Assembly (NCBI GenBank): GCA_020833575.1
Contig: JAJHRT010000004.1
Location: forward strand, 1 to 32,296
Length of the DNA: 32,296 nucleotides
Direction: 5' to 3'
Origin: Thermofilum sp.
GTDB lineage: Archaea; Thermoproteota; Thermoprotei; Thermofilales; Thermofilaceae
In this document: positions 1 to 7,834 of the stretch, in pieces
How the letters are laid out: every line of letters begins with the position of its first letter
Numbering within the stretch: the stretch's first letter is position 1
Program-made: the position numbers and the translations under genes
The notes under the pieces: model-generated
Told to the model about the DNA's origin: nothing
What the model saw: only the letters and a program-made list of their open reading frames with translations
Database searches by the model: none

Positions 1-1363
1 CCAGCCTCAGCGCCTGCTCCGCCCTCGCCAGCTCCCGGGCCAGGTAGGCGGCGTGGCTGGGCATTAGCGCGCTCAGGTTGAGCCTCGAGAGAATCTCCGC
101 CGCGCTTCTCCCCTCTACCACGCCCGCCAGGCTGCCGTCGGGCGCCCGGTGCTCCAGGACTATCCTGCCGCCCTCCACCCTCACGAGGAAGTCCCCCTTG
201 TCGTCGCGGACGAAGGCCCCCAGGCTGCTGCGGAGCTCTTTGCTCAGCAGCTCCTCGGCTCTCGGCCAGTCGTGCTCGTAGATGTGCAGGCTGGCGCTGA
301 CGATCACCAGGTTCCCCAGTGCGACCTCGGCTCCCAGCCTCTCGGAGAGCTCCCTCCTCACGGCGTCCATGAGGCGCAGCAGCCCGTAGGCATTAAGGGG
401 CCAGGCGGCGAAGGCGTCGTGGCTCCTGAAGTACGCGAGCTGGCTGTACACGCCGCCGGACAGGTCGCCCTGGACGACGAGGAGGCACGGCGGGTCGGGG
501 CTGCCCCAGTCCACCTGGAAGTCCCAGGTGATGGCGACGGCCCTCCGGGTTGCGGGGCTGGTCGCCAGCCTCTCCACGAGCTTGGAGAGCTGGTCGCCAG
601 CCTCCCTGTGCGCCCGCAGCCTCGCGCCGTACGTGTAGGCTGCCTCGGCGGAGGGCTCGGCGACGAGCCTCGCGTGCCGCTCCAGCTCGGACTCCGGGAA
701 GTACGCCCTGAGCCTCCCCGCGCTCCCCAGCGCCTCCTCAGCCCTCAGCACCACGAGCGCGCCGAGCAGCTGCTTCTGCCTCTCCCCGTACTCAGAGGGC
801 TTGGTGTAGCCCCACCGCATCACCGCGTCCACGACCTTCACCCAGGCCCTGAGGAGGTCGCTCTCGACGATGTACAGCCCGGCCGCCTGCACGGGCCAGG
901 TGCGCGCCTCAACCTCCCTGAGCTCCAGCCCGACGACCGGCCTCGAGGAGCCGGGCCTGTAGCTCTCGGCAACAGCGCGCCTCAGCGCGTCCCAGTCACC
1001 CCTCCTGTACGCGTCCCTGAGGTCTACCAGCCTCACCTGCTGCAGCAGGGGCTTCAGCTCCTCGAGGGGCCACATCAGCCTGAGGCCCTGAGGCGGCTCG
1101 CCCCTGAACAGCCTCACCAGCGCCTCGCCGCTGTCCGAGAGCTCCGCGCCGAAGACTATCAGAGTGTCGATGCGCGGCTCATGCGCGAGCGTGTGGAGCA
1201 GGTAGTTCACGCCGTAGGACGTGTAGAGAGTGCCGACTGCGTGCACGAGCCCCGCGACACCCATCTCCCTGAGCCTCTCCGCGACCACCTCCTTCCTCGT
1301 CCACAGCGTGACCACCGCGACGTTGCTCTCCGGGTTCAGCACCAGCACGTCCTTCGACGGCAT
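1..1363 (-). CDS. Thymidylate synthase-like protein with N-terminal MtrA-like (DUF4346) domain; 3' end beyond window
   Basis: The frame is open from an ATG at 1363 to the left window edge (454 codons visible; the C-terminus is missing). The first ~90 residues, with the motif AVGTLYTSYGVNYLLHTLA, look like the MtrA-like DUF4346 domain found on archaeal thymidylate synthases. The C-terminal half carries the ThyA core: PPC with the probable catalytic Cys at residue 293, then QLAYFRSHDAF and WPLNAYGLL, and the late motif SLHIYEHDW that parallels the ThyA H-x-Y segment. The expected role is dUMP methylation to dTMP, probably with a tetrahydromethanopterin-type C1 carrier; the carrier is inferred. 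A TATA-like GTTATAC lies about 35 nt upstream. No thyX is seen here. The family call is firm, the cofactor is not. Confidence 0.85.
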   Translation of the reverse strand, partial: MPSKDVLVLNPESNVAVVTLWTRKEVVAERLREMGVAGLVHAVGTLYTSYGVNYLLHTLAHEPRIDTLIVFGAELSDSGEALVRLFRGEPPQGLRLMWPLEELKPLLQQVRLVDLRDAYRRGDWDALRRAVAESYRPGSSRPVVGLELREVEARTWPVQAAGLYIVESDLLRAWVKVVDAVMRWGYTKPSEYGERQKQLLGALVVLRAEEALGSAGRLRAYFPESELERHARLVAEPSAEAAYTYGARLRAHREAGDQLSKLVERLATSPATRRAVAITWDFQVDWGSPDPPCLLVVQGDLSGGVYSQLAYFRSHDAFAAWPLNAYGLLRLMDAVRRELSERLGAEVALGNLVIVSASLHIYEHDWPRAEELLSKELRSSLGAFVRDDKGDFLVRVEGGRIVLEHRAPDGSLAGVVEGRSAAEILSRLNLSALMPSHAAYLARELARAEQALRL

Positions 1364-1436
1364 GCACCCCTCATGCCTTAGCACTAGGCGTGCGCGTATA
1401 ACTAGCTATTAACAATGCGCGCAGTACGTCCGTATG

Positions 1437-1859
1437 CTATACCTCATCCAGCTGTCCTCGGGCTCGCCTCACGGCGACCAGCCACGCTGCGAAGAGCACC
1501 GCGAAGATGATCGCGTAGACTAGAAGCCGTACCTCGCTCACCTGTCTGAGCTCCATCGTGATTATCTCCCTGACGAGGAAGATGAGGGCTGCCTCCACCA
1601 CGATGACGAGGGAGATGCGCTTCTCCTGAACACCTATCACCAGCGTTCTCATCAGGTCTATCGAGACGATCATGAGCAGAGCCTCGTCGAGGAACGTCAC
1701 GAAGTGGGACCGGTCAAAGGTGGCTGTGAAGGCTAGCTCCGCAGCAGTCCCGGCCAGCTTGACCAGGGAGAGCAGGACCGCCACACCGAGCAGAACAGCT
1801 ATTGCTAACTCCAGAGCGGAGATGAACGTGTGAAAGCCCTTGGCCAGGCCACGCTCCAC
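1437..1859 (-). CDS. PsiE-like integral membrane protein
   Basis: A 140-residue protein with four hydrophobic segments (about residues 13-36, 52-76, 82-100 and 110-128). Charged residues sit between helices 2 and 3, and the tail is basic. The pattern, including the segment LMRTLVIGVQEKRISLVIVVEAALIF, split here as LMRTLVIGVQ and EKRISLVIVV, fits the phosphate-starvation-inducible PsiE family (PF06146), whose biochemical role is unknown. The start codon lies about 25 nt downstream of a TATA-like CATTTATTC on the minus strand, consistent with a leaderless transcript. It is divergent from the aldo/keto reductase and shares its AT-rich intergenic region. The PsiE call rests on topology and local motif, so a generic small membrane protein cannot be excluded. 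Confidence 0.65.
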   Translation of the reverse strand: MERGLAKGFHTFISALELAIAVLLGVAVLLSLVKLAGTAAELAFTATFDRSHFVTFLDEALLMIVSIDLMRTLVIGVQEKRISLVIVVEAALIFLVREIITMELRQVSEVRLLVYAIIFAVLFAAWLVAVRRARGQLDEV

Positions 1860-1974
1860 AGGCGGCGCACTTCCGCTGCGGAATAAATGCTTTTCCAGCG
1901 AACTAGCATTTTAAATAGCAATGGATCGCGCTGAAATCCTCGGGTAGCGCGCTGGAGCGCGGGGTGCAAGTCCA

Positions 1975-2808
1975 GTGGAGAGAAAGTACATCAGGAAGAT
2001 TGGGAAGGAGCTGCCCGCGCTGGGGATGGGGACCTGGGGGATAGGTGGCGGCTTCTGGACCCCGGACAGGAGCAGGGATGGGGAGTGGGTTCTCGTCCTG
2101 CGCAGAGGCATAGAGCTGGGAGCCTCGCTCATAGACACCGCGGAGATGTACGGCGGCGGGCACTCTGAGGAGCTTGTAGGCGAGGCCATCAGGGGCTTCC
2201 CCAGGGAGGAGGTCTTCGTGATCACGAAGGTCTGGCCTACTCACGCGCGGCGCGACGACGTCCTGAGGAGCGCGGAGGCCAGCGCGCGGAGGCTGGGCAC
2301 GTACATCGACCTCTACCTGATCCACTGGCCGCCCACCGACGTGCCGCTCTGCGAGACGATGCGCGCGCTGGAGGAGGTGGTGGCAAGGGGGCTCGCCAGG
2401 TTCATCGGGGTCAGCAACTTCGGCCTGGAGCTCATCGAGGAGGCTAGGAGCTGCCTGAGCAGGGAGGACGTGGTGGCTGTCGAGAACAAGTTCAGCCTCC
2501 TCGACAGGCGGGACGAAAAAACAGTCGTCCCCTACACGGAGAGGGAGGGCATGGCGTACATCGCCTACTCCCCCCTCGAGGAGGGCTCGCTGGCCAGGGA
2601 CCCCTTCCTCGCCGCTGTGGGCGCGAAGTACGGGAAGACCGCGGCGCAGGTTGCTCTGAACTGGCTCATCCGCTTCCCCTCGGTCATACCCATACCGAAG
2701 GCGGGCAACCTGAGGCACCTCGAGGAGAACCTGGGGGCTGTCGGCTGGAGGCTTAGCGACGAGGACTGGAGGATGATCTCCGAGAAGTACAGGTGGCTCC
2801 CCGCGTAG
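1975..2808 (+). CDS. Aldo/keto reductase
   Basis: A 277-residue NAD(P)H-dependent aldo/keto reductase TIM barrel. The catalytic tetrad of the family is visible: Asp54 and Tyr59 in the LIDTAEMYGGGHSEELVG segment, Lys85 in VFVITKVWP and His117 in LYLIHWP. The C-terminal cofactor-binding region has IPIPKAGNLRHLEENLGA, the usual phosphate-binding signature. The GTG start was chosen because the N-terminus (glycine-rich LGMGTWGIGG at residues 16-25) then aligns with the family. A TATA-like TTTTAAAT lies at 1909-1916, leaving a leader of about 35-40 nt. The natural substrate (sugar aldehyde, 2-keto acid or other carbonyl) cannot be read from sequence. The gene ends 5 nt before the convergent kptA. 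Confidence 0.92.
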   Translation: MERKYIRKIGKELPALGMGTWGIGGGFWTPDRSRDGEWVLVLRRGIELGASLIDTAEMYGGGHSEELVGEAIRGFPREEVFVITKVWPTHARRDDVLRSAEASARRLGTYIDLYLIHWPPTDVPLCETMRALEEVVARGLARFIGVSNFGLELIEEARSCLSREDVVAVENKFSLLDRRDEKTVVPYTEREGMAYIAYSPLEEGSLARDPFLAAVGAKYGKTAAQVALNWLIRFPSVIPIPKAGNLRHLEENLGAVGWRLSDEDWRMISEKYRWLPA

Positions 2809-2813
2809 GCGCG

Positions 2814-3446
2814 CTAGACGTGCTCGAGCGGCTTCAGGCAATCAGGCGGGACCCGGCGGACCAGGTAGACGGTTTTGCCGCCCTTGAAGACGCGAAGGCC
2901 CCTCTTCTTCAGGCAGAGGGGGTCCACGGCTAGCACCACAGGGTCCGGGAACCTCCTGGCCCTCTCCAGGGCGTCCTCCAGGCTGGTCGTCAAGTGGACG
3001 TAGAGCCTCTTCATGGGTAGCAGGCCCACCGAGAGTATGCTGTCGAGCCTCGACCTGGACGTGCCGTGGTACAGCGGCTGAGCTGGGTACTCCACCTCGT
3101 ACCTTATGCGGACGGGGATTGAGTGCCCGTAGCGAGCCCGGATGGCCGAGCCAGCGACCTCGAACCTGCCCTTCGGGTCGAGCTCCGCTACGGCTCTCAC
3201 GTGCTCCTCCCCCACCCACTGGTGGCCAAGCCTCCTCAAGGCCTCCGCCAGCTCCTCGATCCCCACAAAGCCCTGGGGGTCGAGCCTGAGGCCTCCCGCT
3301 TCCGGGAAGTGCCTGAGCAGGCCGCTCATCAGCTTGCTCAGCCTCTCCCTGCTGCGCCCGTCCAGCAGGAGCTCCGCCGGCACGCCGCAGTGGCTCCGCT
3401 CCTCGGTGAAGCAGCCGCAGACCCTGCACCTGTAGATAGGCTTCAC
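2814..3446 (-). CDS. kptA: RNA 2'-phosphotransferase (KptA/Tpt1 family)
   Basis: A 210-residue protein of the KptA/Tpt1 family, which moves an RNA 2'-phosphate to NAD+ to give ADP-ribose 1'',2''-cyclic phosphate. An N-terminal Cys cluster (Cys7, Cys10, Cys12, Cys20) forms the zinc-ribbon-like extension seen in archaeal members. The family motifs follow in order: LSKLMSGLLRHFPE (residues 36-49, with Arg45 and His46), IRARYGHSIPV (102-112), LYHGTS (125-130) and YVHLTTS (149-155), and a C-terminal TVYLVRRVPP. The gene starts at GTG 3446 and has no clear Shine-Dalgarno. A TATA element about 25 nt upstream supports a leaderless mRNA. It is divergent from nreA, with a 54-nt gap between starts. Confidence 0.95.
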   Translation of the reverse strand: MKPIYRCRVCGCFTEERSHCGVPAELLLDGRSRERLSKLMSGLLRHFPEAGGLRLDPQGFVGIEELAEALRRLGHQWVGEEHVRAVAELDPKGRFEVAGSAIRARYGHSIPVRIRYEVEYPAQPLYHGTSRSRLDSILSVGLLPMKRLYVHLTTSLEDALERARRFPDPVVLAVDPLCLKKRGLRVFKGGKTVYLVRRVPPDCLKPLEHV

Positions 3447-3466
3447 GGGGGGAGTTTGGGAAGAGC

Positions 3467-3475
3467 GATAAATAG
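3467..3475. promoter_or_regulatory. Single TATA-like element between divergent kptA and nreA
   Basis: GATAAATAG is the only AT-rich element in the 54 nt separating the GTG of kptA (3446) and the GTG of nreA (3501). It lies about 25 nt from one start and 30 nt from the other. This suggests one near-symmetrical box A serving two leaderless transcripts. Bidirectional use is inferred. Confidence 0.5.
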
Positions 3476-3500
3476 GGCTGCCGCACCCATCCCAGGGGCG

Positions 3501-4727
3501 GTGTTGCTGAGCAAGCCTAACGCAAGGCTCTGCAGCCAGTGCAAGGGGTCCAGGAGGCTCTGCGGCCTCCCTGAGTGCCCGATACTAGTCAGGGTGCGGC
3601 AGCAGCTGAAGCTCGAGAAGCTTAGAGAGACCAGGACGCTCTACTCGCCCACACCGCCCTCGGTCCTCGTGGGCGAGCACGGCTACCCGCGCGTGCGCGC
3701 TGGCGTCAACCTCCCAGCGCTGGGCAGCGAGGACCCGAGACTCTTCGAGGACCCCGGCGCGTGGTGGGGGCGCCTCAGCCTTTACGACATCATACGGCTC
3801 AGGGCTGGGCTCGTTTTCTCCTACAGCGTATCGCACGTGAAGGCCGCCGGCAAGCTGAGCGAGGCTGTGCAGGAGGCAGCCCTCTCCCTCAAGCCCGTGG
3901 ACTCGGAGGCCGTCTTCAGGAGGCCGCCGACCCCGAGGCTCACCTTCGACCCCCTGCTCAAGCCTGTGGGGCCGTCAGCGCCCGTGGAGCAGCTGCGCGT
4001 AGTGGGGAACCCTGCCATCCCGCGCCGCGTGGACCAGCTTGTCCTGGACAGGGTGAAGGCGGGCCGCGCCCTCGTGGAGCTCTACGAGCACGGGTACGAT
4101 GTCTACTACCTGCAGCGACTCCTCTCGGCCGGGGTGCTGGGGGTCGAGAAGAGGCTGGTCCCCACGAGGTGGGCGATCACCGCTGTGGACAAGCTCCTGG
4201 GCGACTACCTCCTCGGCAAGCTCCGCGACAAGCCGCCCCTTCAGGGCTACGAGGTCTACCACTCGAGCTACATCGGGAACAGGTACACCCTGGTCCTCAT
4301 GCCGCGGCCGTGGTCGATGGAGATGGTGGAGGTGTGGATGCCGCACAGCGTGTGGGTGCCCGGGGAGCAAGCCCAGGTGTACACGGTCCACGAGTGGAGT
4401 GACGGGAGGCCCTCGGCGGAGGATGGAGGCTACCAGGCGATCAGGTTCGCTGTGCTGGAGGAGCTGAGCAAGCGCGGGAGGCAGGCCTCGGTCCTCGCCG
4501 TCAGGGAGATCACGCCCGAGTACTTCGCCCCCGTGGGGAACTGGCAGATCAGGGAGGGGGTGAGGAACGCCTTGAGGAGGGGGCCCGTCAAGGCCTCCAC
4601 GCTGGAGGAAGCTCTCGAGGTCGCGGCGGGACTTCTGCTCACCCCTCTCCGCGAGATCCTGAGCCGCAGCGTGCTGCTCAGGCACCTAAAGGTGCAGAGG
4701 GGGCTGGAGGAGTTCCTAGAGGCCTGA
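3501..4727 (+). CDS. nreA: DNA repair protein NreA (Nre family) with C-terminal PIP-box-like motif
   Basis: A 408-residue protein of the archaeal Nre family (DUF650/DUF651), linked to tolerance of DNA damage in Haloferax. The N-terminus carries the family Cys cluster C-x2-C-x6-C-x4-C (Cys11, Cys14, Cys21, Cys26) within RLCSQCKG and LCGLPECPI. The body contains conserved-looking segments such as VGEHGYPRVRAG and PTRWAITAVDKLLGDYL. The last ten residues include QRGLEEFL (399-406), which fits the PCNA-interacting QxxLxxF[FL] box and matches reports that Nre proteins bind PCNA. The open frame extends upstream to 3123, but that part is antisense to kptA. GTG 3501 is used because it just precedes the Cys cluster and lies 30 nt after the TATA element. 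The 3' end overlaps the convergent epimerase gene by 12 nt. Confidence 0.92.
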   Translation: MLLSKPNARLCSQCKGSRRLCGLPECPILVRVRQQLKLEKLRETRTLYSPTPPSVLVGEHGYPRVRAGVNLPALGSEDPRLFEDPGAWWGRLSLYDIIRLRAGLVFSYSVSHVKAAGKLSEAVQEAALSLKPVDSEAVFRRPPTPRLTFDPLLKPVGPSAPVEQLRVVGNPAIPRRVDQLVLDRVKAGRALVELYEHGYDVYYLQRLLSAGVLGVEKRLVPTRWAITAVDKLLGDYLLGKLRDKPPLQGYEVYHSSYIGNRYTLVLMPRPWSMEMVEVWMPHSVWVPGEQAQVYTVHEWSDGRPSAEDGGYQAIRFAVLEELSKRGRQASVLAVREITPEYFAPVGNWQIREGVRNALRRGPVKASTLEEALEVAAGLLLTPLREILSRSVLLRHLKVQRGLEEFLEA

Positions 4728-5534
4728 AGTGGCTACGCGCAGCACGTTAGCAGTGAGCCTGGCCGCTGTCTCCAGGTCCGGCTTCACGATAACCTCTGCT
4801 GAGACATAGCCGGTGTACCCTGTGTCGGCGAGCGCGGCCAGTATGCTGCCGAAGTTGAGGTGGCCCAGCCCCGGCGCGAGCCTGTTGCTGTCGGCGATGT
4901 GGAAGTGGCCTATCCTCGTGCCCGCCTGCCTTATCGAGTCCTCGACCACGCGCTCCTCGATGTTCATGTGGAACGTGTCGAGCAGAAGGTAGAGTGCTCC
5001 GCAGCCGATCTCGTCGAGCAGCCTCAAGCCGTCCGCCACCGTGTTCACGAGCCTGCTCTCGTACCTGTTCAGCGGCTCGAGGAAAAGCCTGACCCCCTGG
5101 CGCTCCGCGTGCGCGCAGAGCTCCGCCAGCTGCCCCTTGAGGAGCTCGTACGCCGCCTCGAGGCTGGGCGCCTCATCCCCCCTCCCCCTGATCAGGCCTA
5201 TTATCACGCCGCCCGCCCCCACGCGCGCCGCAGCGTCGATGAGCTGCTTCAGCCTCTCCTGCGCGCGCCCGCGGACGCCCGGGTCGGGGTGCGTGAGGCT
5301 TAGCCCGTAGTGCAGGAAGTTCAGGCCTGTGCCCACGGCGGGGATCTCTAGCGAGTACTCCTTCGCCATAGCCGCCGAGAATACAAGCTGCTCGGGTTCA
5401 AGCACAGAGACCTCTACACCGTCGAAGTCGAGCCCCTTCAGGATCGCTAGCACCTTCGCGAAGTCCTCCTTTGCCACGGCCTCGAACCTGGCCTTTACGG
5501 GTGTGGCGACCATTGCTGCTTTAAAGCGCGGCAC
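4716..5534 (-). CDS. iolO: 5-keto-L-gluconate epimerase-like sugar epimerase (IolO-like, AP-endonuclease-2 TIM barrel)
   Basis: A 272-residue xylose-isomerase-like TIM barrel. The probable divalent-metal and catalytic residues are Glu153 (FLEPLNRYE), Asp186 and His189 (LLLDTFHMNIEE), His212 (HFHIADSNR) and Glu247 (VSAE). The segments VGTG, YGLSLTHP, IIGLIRGRG, DTFHMNIEE and HIADSNRLAPGLGHLNF closely resemble, from memory, Thermotoga maritima IolO (TM0416), which epimerises 5-keto-L-gluconate to D-tagaturonate. Related tagatose-3-epimerases share the fold, so substrate is inferred partly from the neighbouring iolM- and iolN-like genes. The start is GTG 5534; a TATA-like GTTAAATT lies about 28 nt upstream. 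An in-frame ATG at 5513 is the alternative. It is divergent from the dehydrogenase gene. Confidence 0.82.
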   Translation of the reverse strand: MPRFKAAMVATPVKARFEAVAKEDFAKVLAILKGLDFDGVEVSVLEPEQLVFSAAMAKEYSLEIPAVGTGLNFLHYGLSLTHPDPGVRGRAQERLKQLIDAAARVGAGGVIIGLIRGRGDEAPSLEAAYELLKGQLAELCAHAERQGVRLFLEPLNRYESRLVNTVADGLRLLDEIGCGALYLLLDTFHMNIEERVVEDSIRQAGTRIGHFHIADSNRLAPGLGHLNFGSILAALADTGYTGYVSAEVIVKPDLETAARLTANVLRVATSGL

Positions 5535-5547
5535 AGCAACCCCCGGG

Positions 5548-5560
5548 ATTCCCCGGGAAT
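5548..5560. promoter_or_regulatory. 13-bp palindrome abutting the iolO-side TATA box; candidate operator
   Basis: ATTCCCCGGGAAT is a perfect inverted repeat with a one-base centre. It touches the minus-strand TATA-like element (5558-5565) and lies between that box and the GTG at 5534. CCCCGGGA is also repeated directly at 5541-5548 and 5551-5558, one helical turn apart. The placement fits a repressor site, but no regulator gene is in view. Confidence 0.45.
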
Positions 5561-5607
5561 TTAACGCAGGCTTACTAACGCGGCGTACTACAAGCCCCTA
5601 GCTGGAG

Positions 5608-5640
5608 AATTATAAACCTTCCCCATCCCGGTTATAAGGA
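5608..5640 (+). promoter_or_regulatory. Promoter region of the iolM-like gene
   Basis: Two AT-rich boxes are present, AATTATAAACC (5607-5617) and CCGGTTATAAGG (5628-5639), followed by GGAG at 5656-5659 nine nt before the ATG at 5668. The 9-mer CCGGTTATA recurs at 7871-7879 upstream of the glyoxylate reductase gene, suggesting a shared promoter or regulator element. Confidence 0.45.
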
Positions 5641-5667
5641 GTTTTATGAGCTAGGAGCTCGACGAGC

Positions 5668-6873
5668 ATGCCCACGATGAGGGCTGCAATAGTTAGCGCG
5701 GACTTCGCACCCAGACCGGGCTACAAGCTGACGGAGGCCGAGATGCGAACTCGCAAGGTGAGAGAGGGAAGCAAGGTCTGGAGGAACCCGAAGCTCGTCC
5801 TCAGGACTGACTACCCTGTGCCTGAGCCAAAGCCCGACGAGGTGCTAATCCGCGTGAAGGCCGTCGGCATCTGCGGCAGCGATATTCACTTCCTGGAGAC
5901 GGACAGCGAGGGCTACATCATATACCCCGGCCTCACGCGCTTCCCAGTCGTCATCGGGCACGAGTTCAGTGGTGTTGTCGAGAAGGTGGGCGCCGCCGTC
6001 AAGACGCTGAAGCCAGGCGACATGGTGACCTCGGAGGAGATGTTCTGGTGCGGCGAGTGCGATGCGTGCCGCAGCGTGGACTTCAACCACTGCACCAGGC
6101 TCAATGACCCAGCTGACCTGGAGTACGGGGAGCTCGGCTTCACGCACGATGGCGCTATGGCTGACTACGTGGTGGTCAAGGCGAAGTACGTCTGGAAGAT
6201 AGACTCGCTGCTCGAGGCCTACAAGAGTGAGGAGAAGGCGTTCGAGGCCGGGAGCCTGGTCGAGCCCACGAGCGTCGCGTACCACGCGATGTTCACGCGC
6301 GCCGGGGGGTTCAAGCCGGGTAGCTACGTGGTTGTTTGGGGCGCAGGGCCCATCGGCCTCGCGGCAATATCCCTGGCGAGGGCTGCCGGAGCCGGGAAGA
6401 TAATCGCGTTCGAGGTCAGCCCCGTGAGGAGGGAGCTCGCGAAGAAGGTCGGTGCAGACTACGTGTTCAACCCTGTGGAGCTCAGGAAGAACGGGGTTGA
6501 GCCCTGGGAGAAGATCATGGAGGTTACCGGAGGGAACGGCGCCGAAATGCACGTCGAGGCGGCTGGCGCGCCCGAGCACACACTGCCGCAGATGCAGAGG
6601 AGCCTGGCGATAGACGGGAAGATAGCCTGGATTGGCCGCGCGCCGCAGGAGGTCCCGATATACCTCGAGGTCTTCCAGGTGAGGAGGGGGCAGCTGTTCG
6701 GGAGCCAGGGCCACTCGGGCTTCGGCAACTTCAGGAATGTTATCAGGCTGATGGCGGCGGGCAAGATAGACATGACACAGATTATCACGTCCAGGTTCAG
6801 CCTTGACGACGTCTACAAGGCCTTCGAGAGAGCCCACCAGAGGATCGACGGGAAGATAACAATTAAACCTTAA
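5668..6873 (+). CDS. iolM: Zinc-dependent dehydrogenase, scyllo-inosose 3-dehydrogenase-like (IolM-like)
   Basis: A 401-residue medium-chain zinc dehydrogenase. The catalytic zinc site is Cys69 (GICGSD) with His98-Glu99 (IGHEF). The structural zinc cysteines are Cys128, Cys131, Cys134 and Cys142. The Rossmann loop GAGPIG is at 225-230. Segments such as EGYIIYPGLTRFPV, GSLVEPTSVAYHA, EVFQVRRGQLFGSQGHSG and RLMAAGKIDMTQII closely match, from memory, the Thermotoga scyllo-inosose 3-dehydrogenase IolM. That enzyme oxidises 2-keto-myo-inositol to the diketo compound. The N-terminal insertion (residues 11-40) is typical of this subgroup. The ATG at 5668 has GGAG nine nt upstream. Followed by the IolN-like gene after about 45 nt. 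A different polyol substrate remains possible. Confidence 0.85.
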   Translation: MPTMRAAIVSADFAPRPGYKLTEAEMRTRKVREGSKVWRNPKLVLRTDYPVPEPKPDEVLIRVKAVGICGSDIHFLETDSEGYIIYPGLTRFPVVIGHEFSGVVEKVGAAVKTLKPGDMVTSEEMFWCGECDACRSVDFNHCTRLNDPADLEYGELGFTHDGAMADYVVVKAKYVWKIDSLLEAYKSEEKAFEAGSLVEPTSVAYHAMFTRAGGFKPGSYVVVWGAGPIGLAAISLARAAGAGKIIAFEVSPVRRELAKKVGADYVFNPVELRKNGVEPWEKIMEVTGGNGAEMHVEAAGAPEHTLPQMQRSLAIDGKIAWIGRAPQEVPIYLEVFQVRRGQLFGSQGHSGFGNFRNVIRLMAAGKIDMTQIITSRFSLDDVYKAFERAHQRIDGKITIKP

Positions 6874-6880
6874 GAGTGAA

Positions 6881-6890
6881 AACTTAAATA
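6881..6890 (+). promoter_or_regulatory. TATA-like box before the IolN-like gene
   Basis: AACTTAAATA lies 8 nt after the iolM stop and about 25-35 nt before the two possible starts of the next gene (GTG 6911, ATG 6920). The downstream gene may therefore be transcribed independently as well as by read-through. Confidence 0.4.
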
Positions 6891-6919
6891 CGCATGGTTC
6901 GGTATGACAGGTGGATAGC

Positions 6920-7831
6920 ATGGTGGAGTACGAGTCCAGGTTCGCGAGACCTGTCTACAACAAGTTCGGAGAGAAAATCTACCTCGACCAGATGACGATG
7001 GCCGAGCTGCTCGAGAGAGTGAAGAAGAACGACATAGTCTTCGTCCCCTGCGGCTCGACGGAGTCGCACGGCCTCGCGCAGGCAATAGGAGAGGACACGC
7101 TCATCGGGACCTACATCGCGGAGAGAGTGGCCTTCGAGACCGGCGCGACCGTGGCGCCGCCGATCTTCTACGGCAGCCACCCGAGCCACCACTACGGCAT
7201 GCCCGGGACGATACCCATCAAGAAGGAGGCCTACATCGACTACGTGACCAGCGTGGTGAAGTGGTTAAGCAACGCCGGCTTCAAGAAGATAATTCTCTTC
7301 AACAGCCACGGCCAGGAGTACGTGCTGCCGATAGTGAAGGACAAGGCAATCATCGAGGAGGGGGTGAAGGCGCTCATCATAGTTACGAGCTGGTGGCGCT
7401 GGGCTGTGGACAAGCTCCAGGTGGGCACTGAGCTCAAGCCGGGTCTCTTCATCGAGACCCCGTTCATCCACGCGGATGAAGTTGAGGCGAGCGTGCTCTG
7501 GTACGTGGCGCCGAAGCTGATCGACCCCTCTAAGCTGAAGGAGTCTGACGCCGAGAAAATGGTGGGGGTCATACCGGACAAGTGGATCGACAAGGCTGGC
7601 AACGTGTACAACCGCCCGCTCGCCTGGTACGACGTGAGCGCTTACATGGAGATACACCACTACCCGAAGGGGAGCGTAGGCTACCCGAGCAAGGCGAGCA
7701 GGGAGAAGGGCGAGGTGATCGTGGAGACCGCGGTCCAGCGGCTCATCGAGTTTGTGGAGTGGCTGCACAAGACGTACCCGCCGGGAGTCGTGCCGCAGGT
7801 CTGGCCCAACCCAGGCGACTTCAAGTACTGA
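6920..7831 (+). CDS. iolN: Creatininase-family hydrolase, 3-dehydro-scyllo-inosose hydrolase-like (IolN-like)
   Basis: A 303-residue creatininase-superfamily protein. The metal-site motifs are CGSTESHG (Glu48, His50), GED (Asp59) and FNSHGQE (His130), plus IHADEVEAS near residue 185. In Thermotoga maritima a creatininase-family enzyme (IolN) hydrolyses 3-dehydro-scyllo-inosose to 5-keto-L-gluconate, and its gene adjoins iolM. The same adjacency here is the basis for the functional call. The start is ATG 6920, preceded by GGTGG; GTG 6911 in the same frame, about 25 nt after the TATA-like box, would add three residues. The sequence YNKFGEKIYLDQMT and the C-terminal PPGVVPQVWPNPGDF are distinctive and would help in searching for orthologues. 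Creatininase or creatinine-like amidohydrolase activity is the alternative. Confidence 0.8.
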   Translation: MVEYESRFARPVYNKFGEKIYLDQMTMAELLERVKKNDIVFVPCGSTESHGLAQAIGEDTLIGTYIAERVAFETGATVAPPIFYGSHPSHHYGMPGTIPIKKEAYIDYVTSVVKWLSNAGFKKIILFNSHGQEYVLPIVKDKAIIEEGVKALIIVTSWWRWAVDKLQVGTELKPGLFIETPFIHADEVEASVLWYVAPKLIDPSKLKESDAEKMVGVIPDKWIDKAGNVYNRPLAWYDVSAYMEIHHYPKGSVGYPSKASREKGEVIVETAVQRLIEFVEWLHKTYPPGVVPQVWPNPGDFKY

Positions 7832-7834
7832 CCC

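Noticed and set aside
149-1381. Long plus-strand open frame of 410 codons
   Set aside because: It is the antisense shadow of the thymidylate synthase-like gene, is Pro/His/Arg-rich, and matches no family.
3123-3500. N-terminal extension of NreA by 126 codons
   Set aside because: That part is antisense to kptA, and the family N-terminus with its Cys cluster begins right after GTG 3501.
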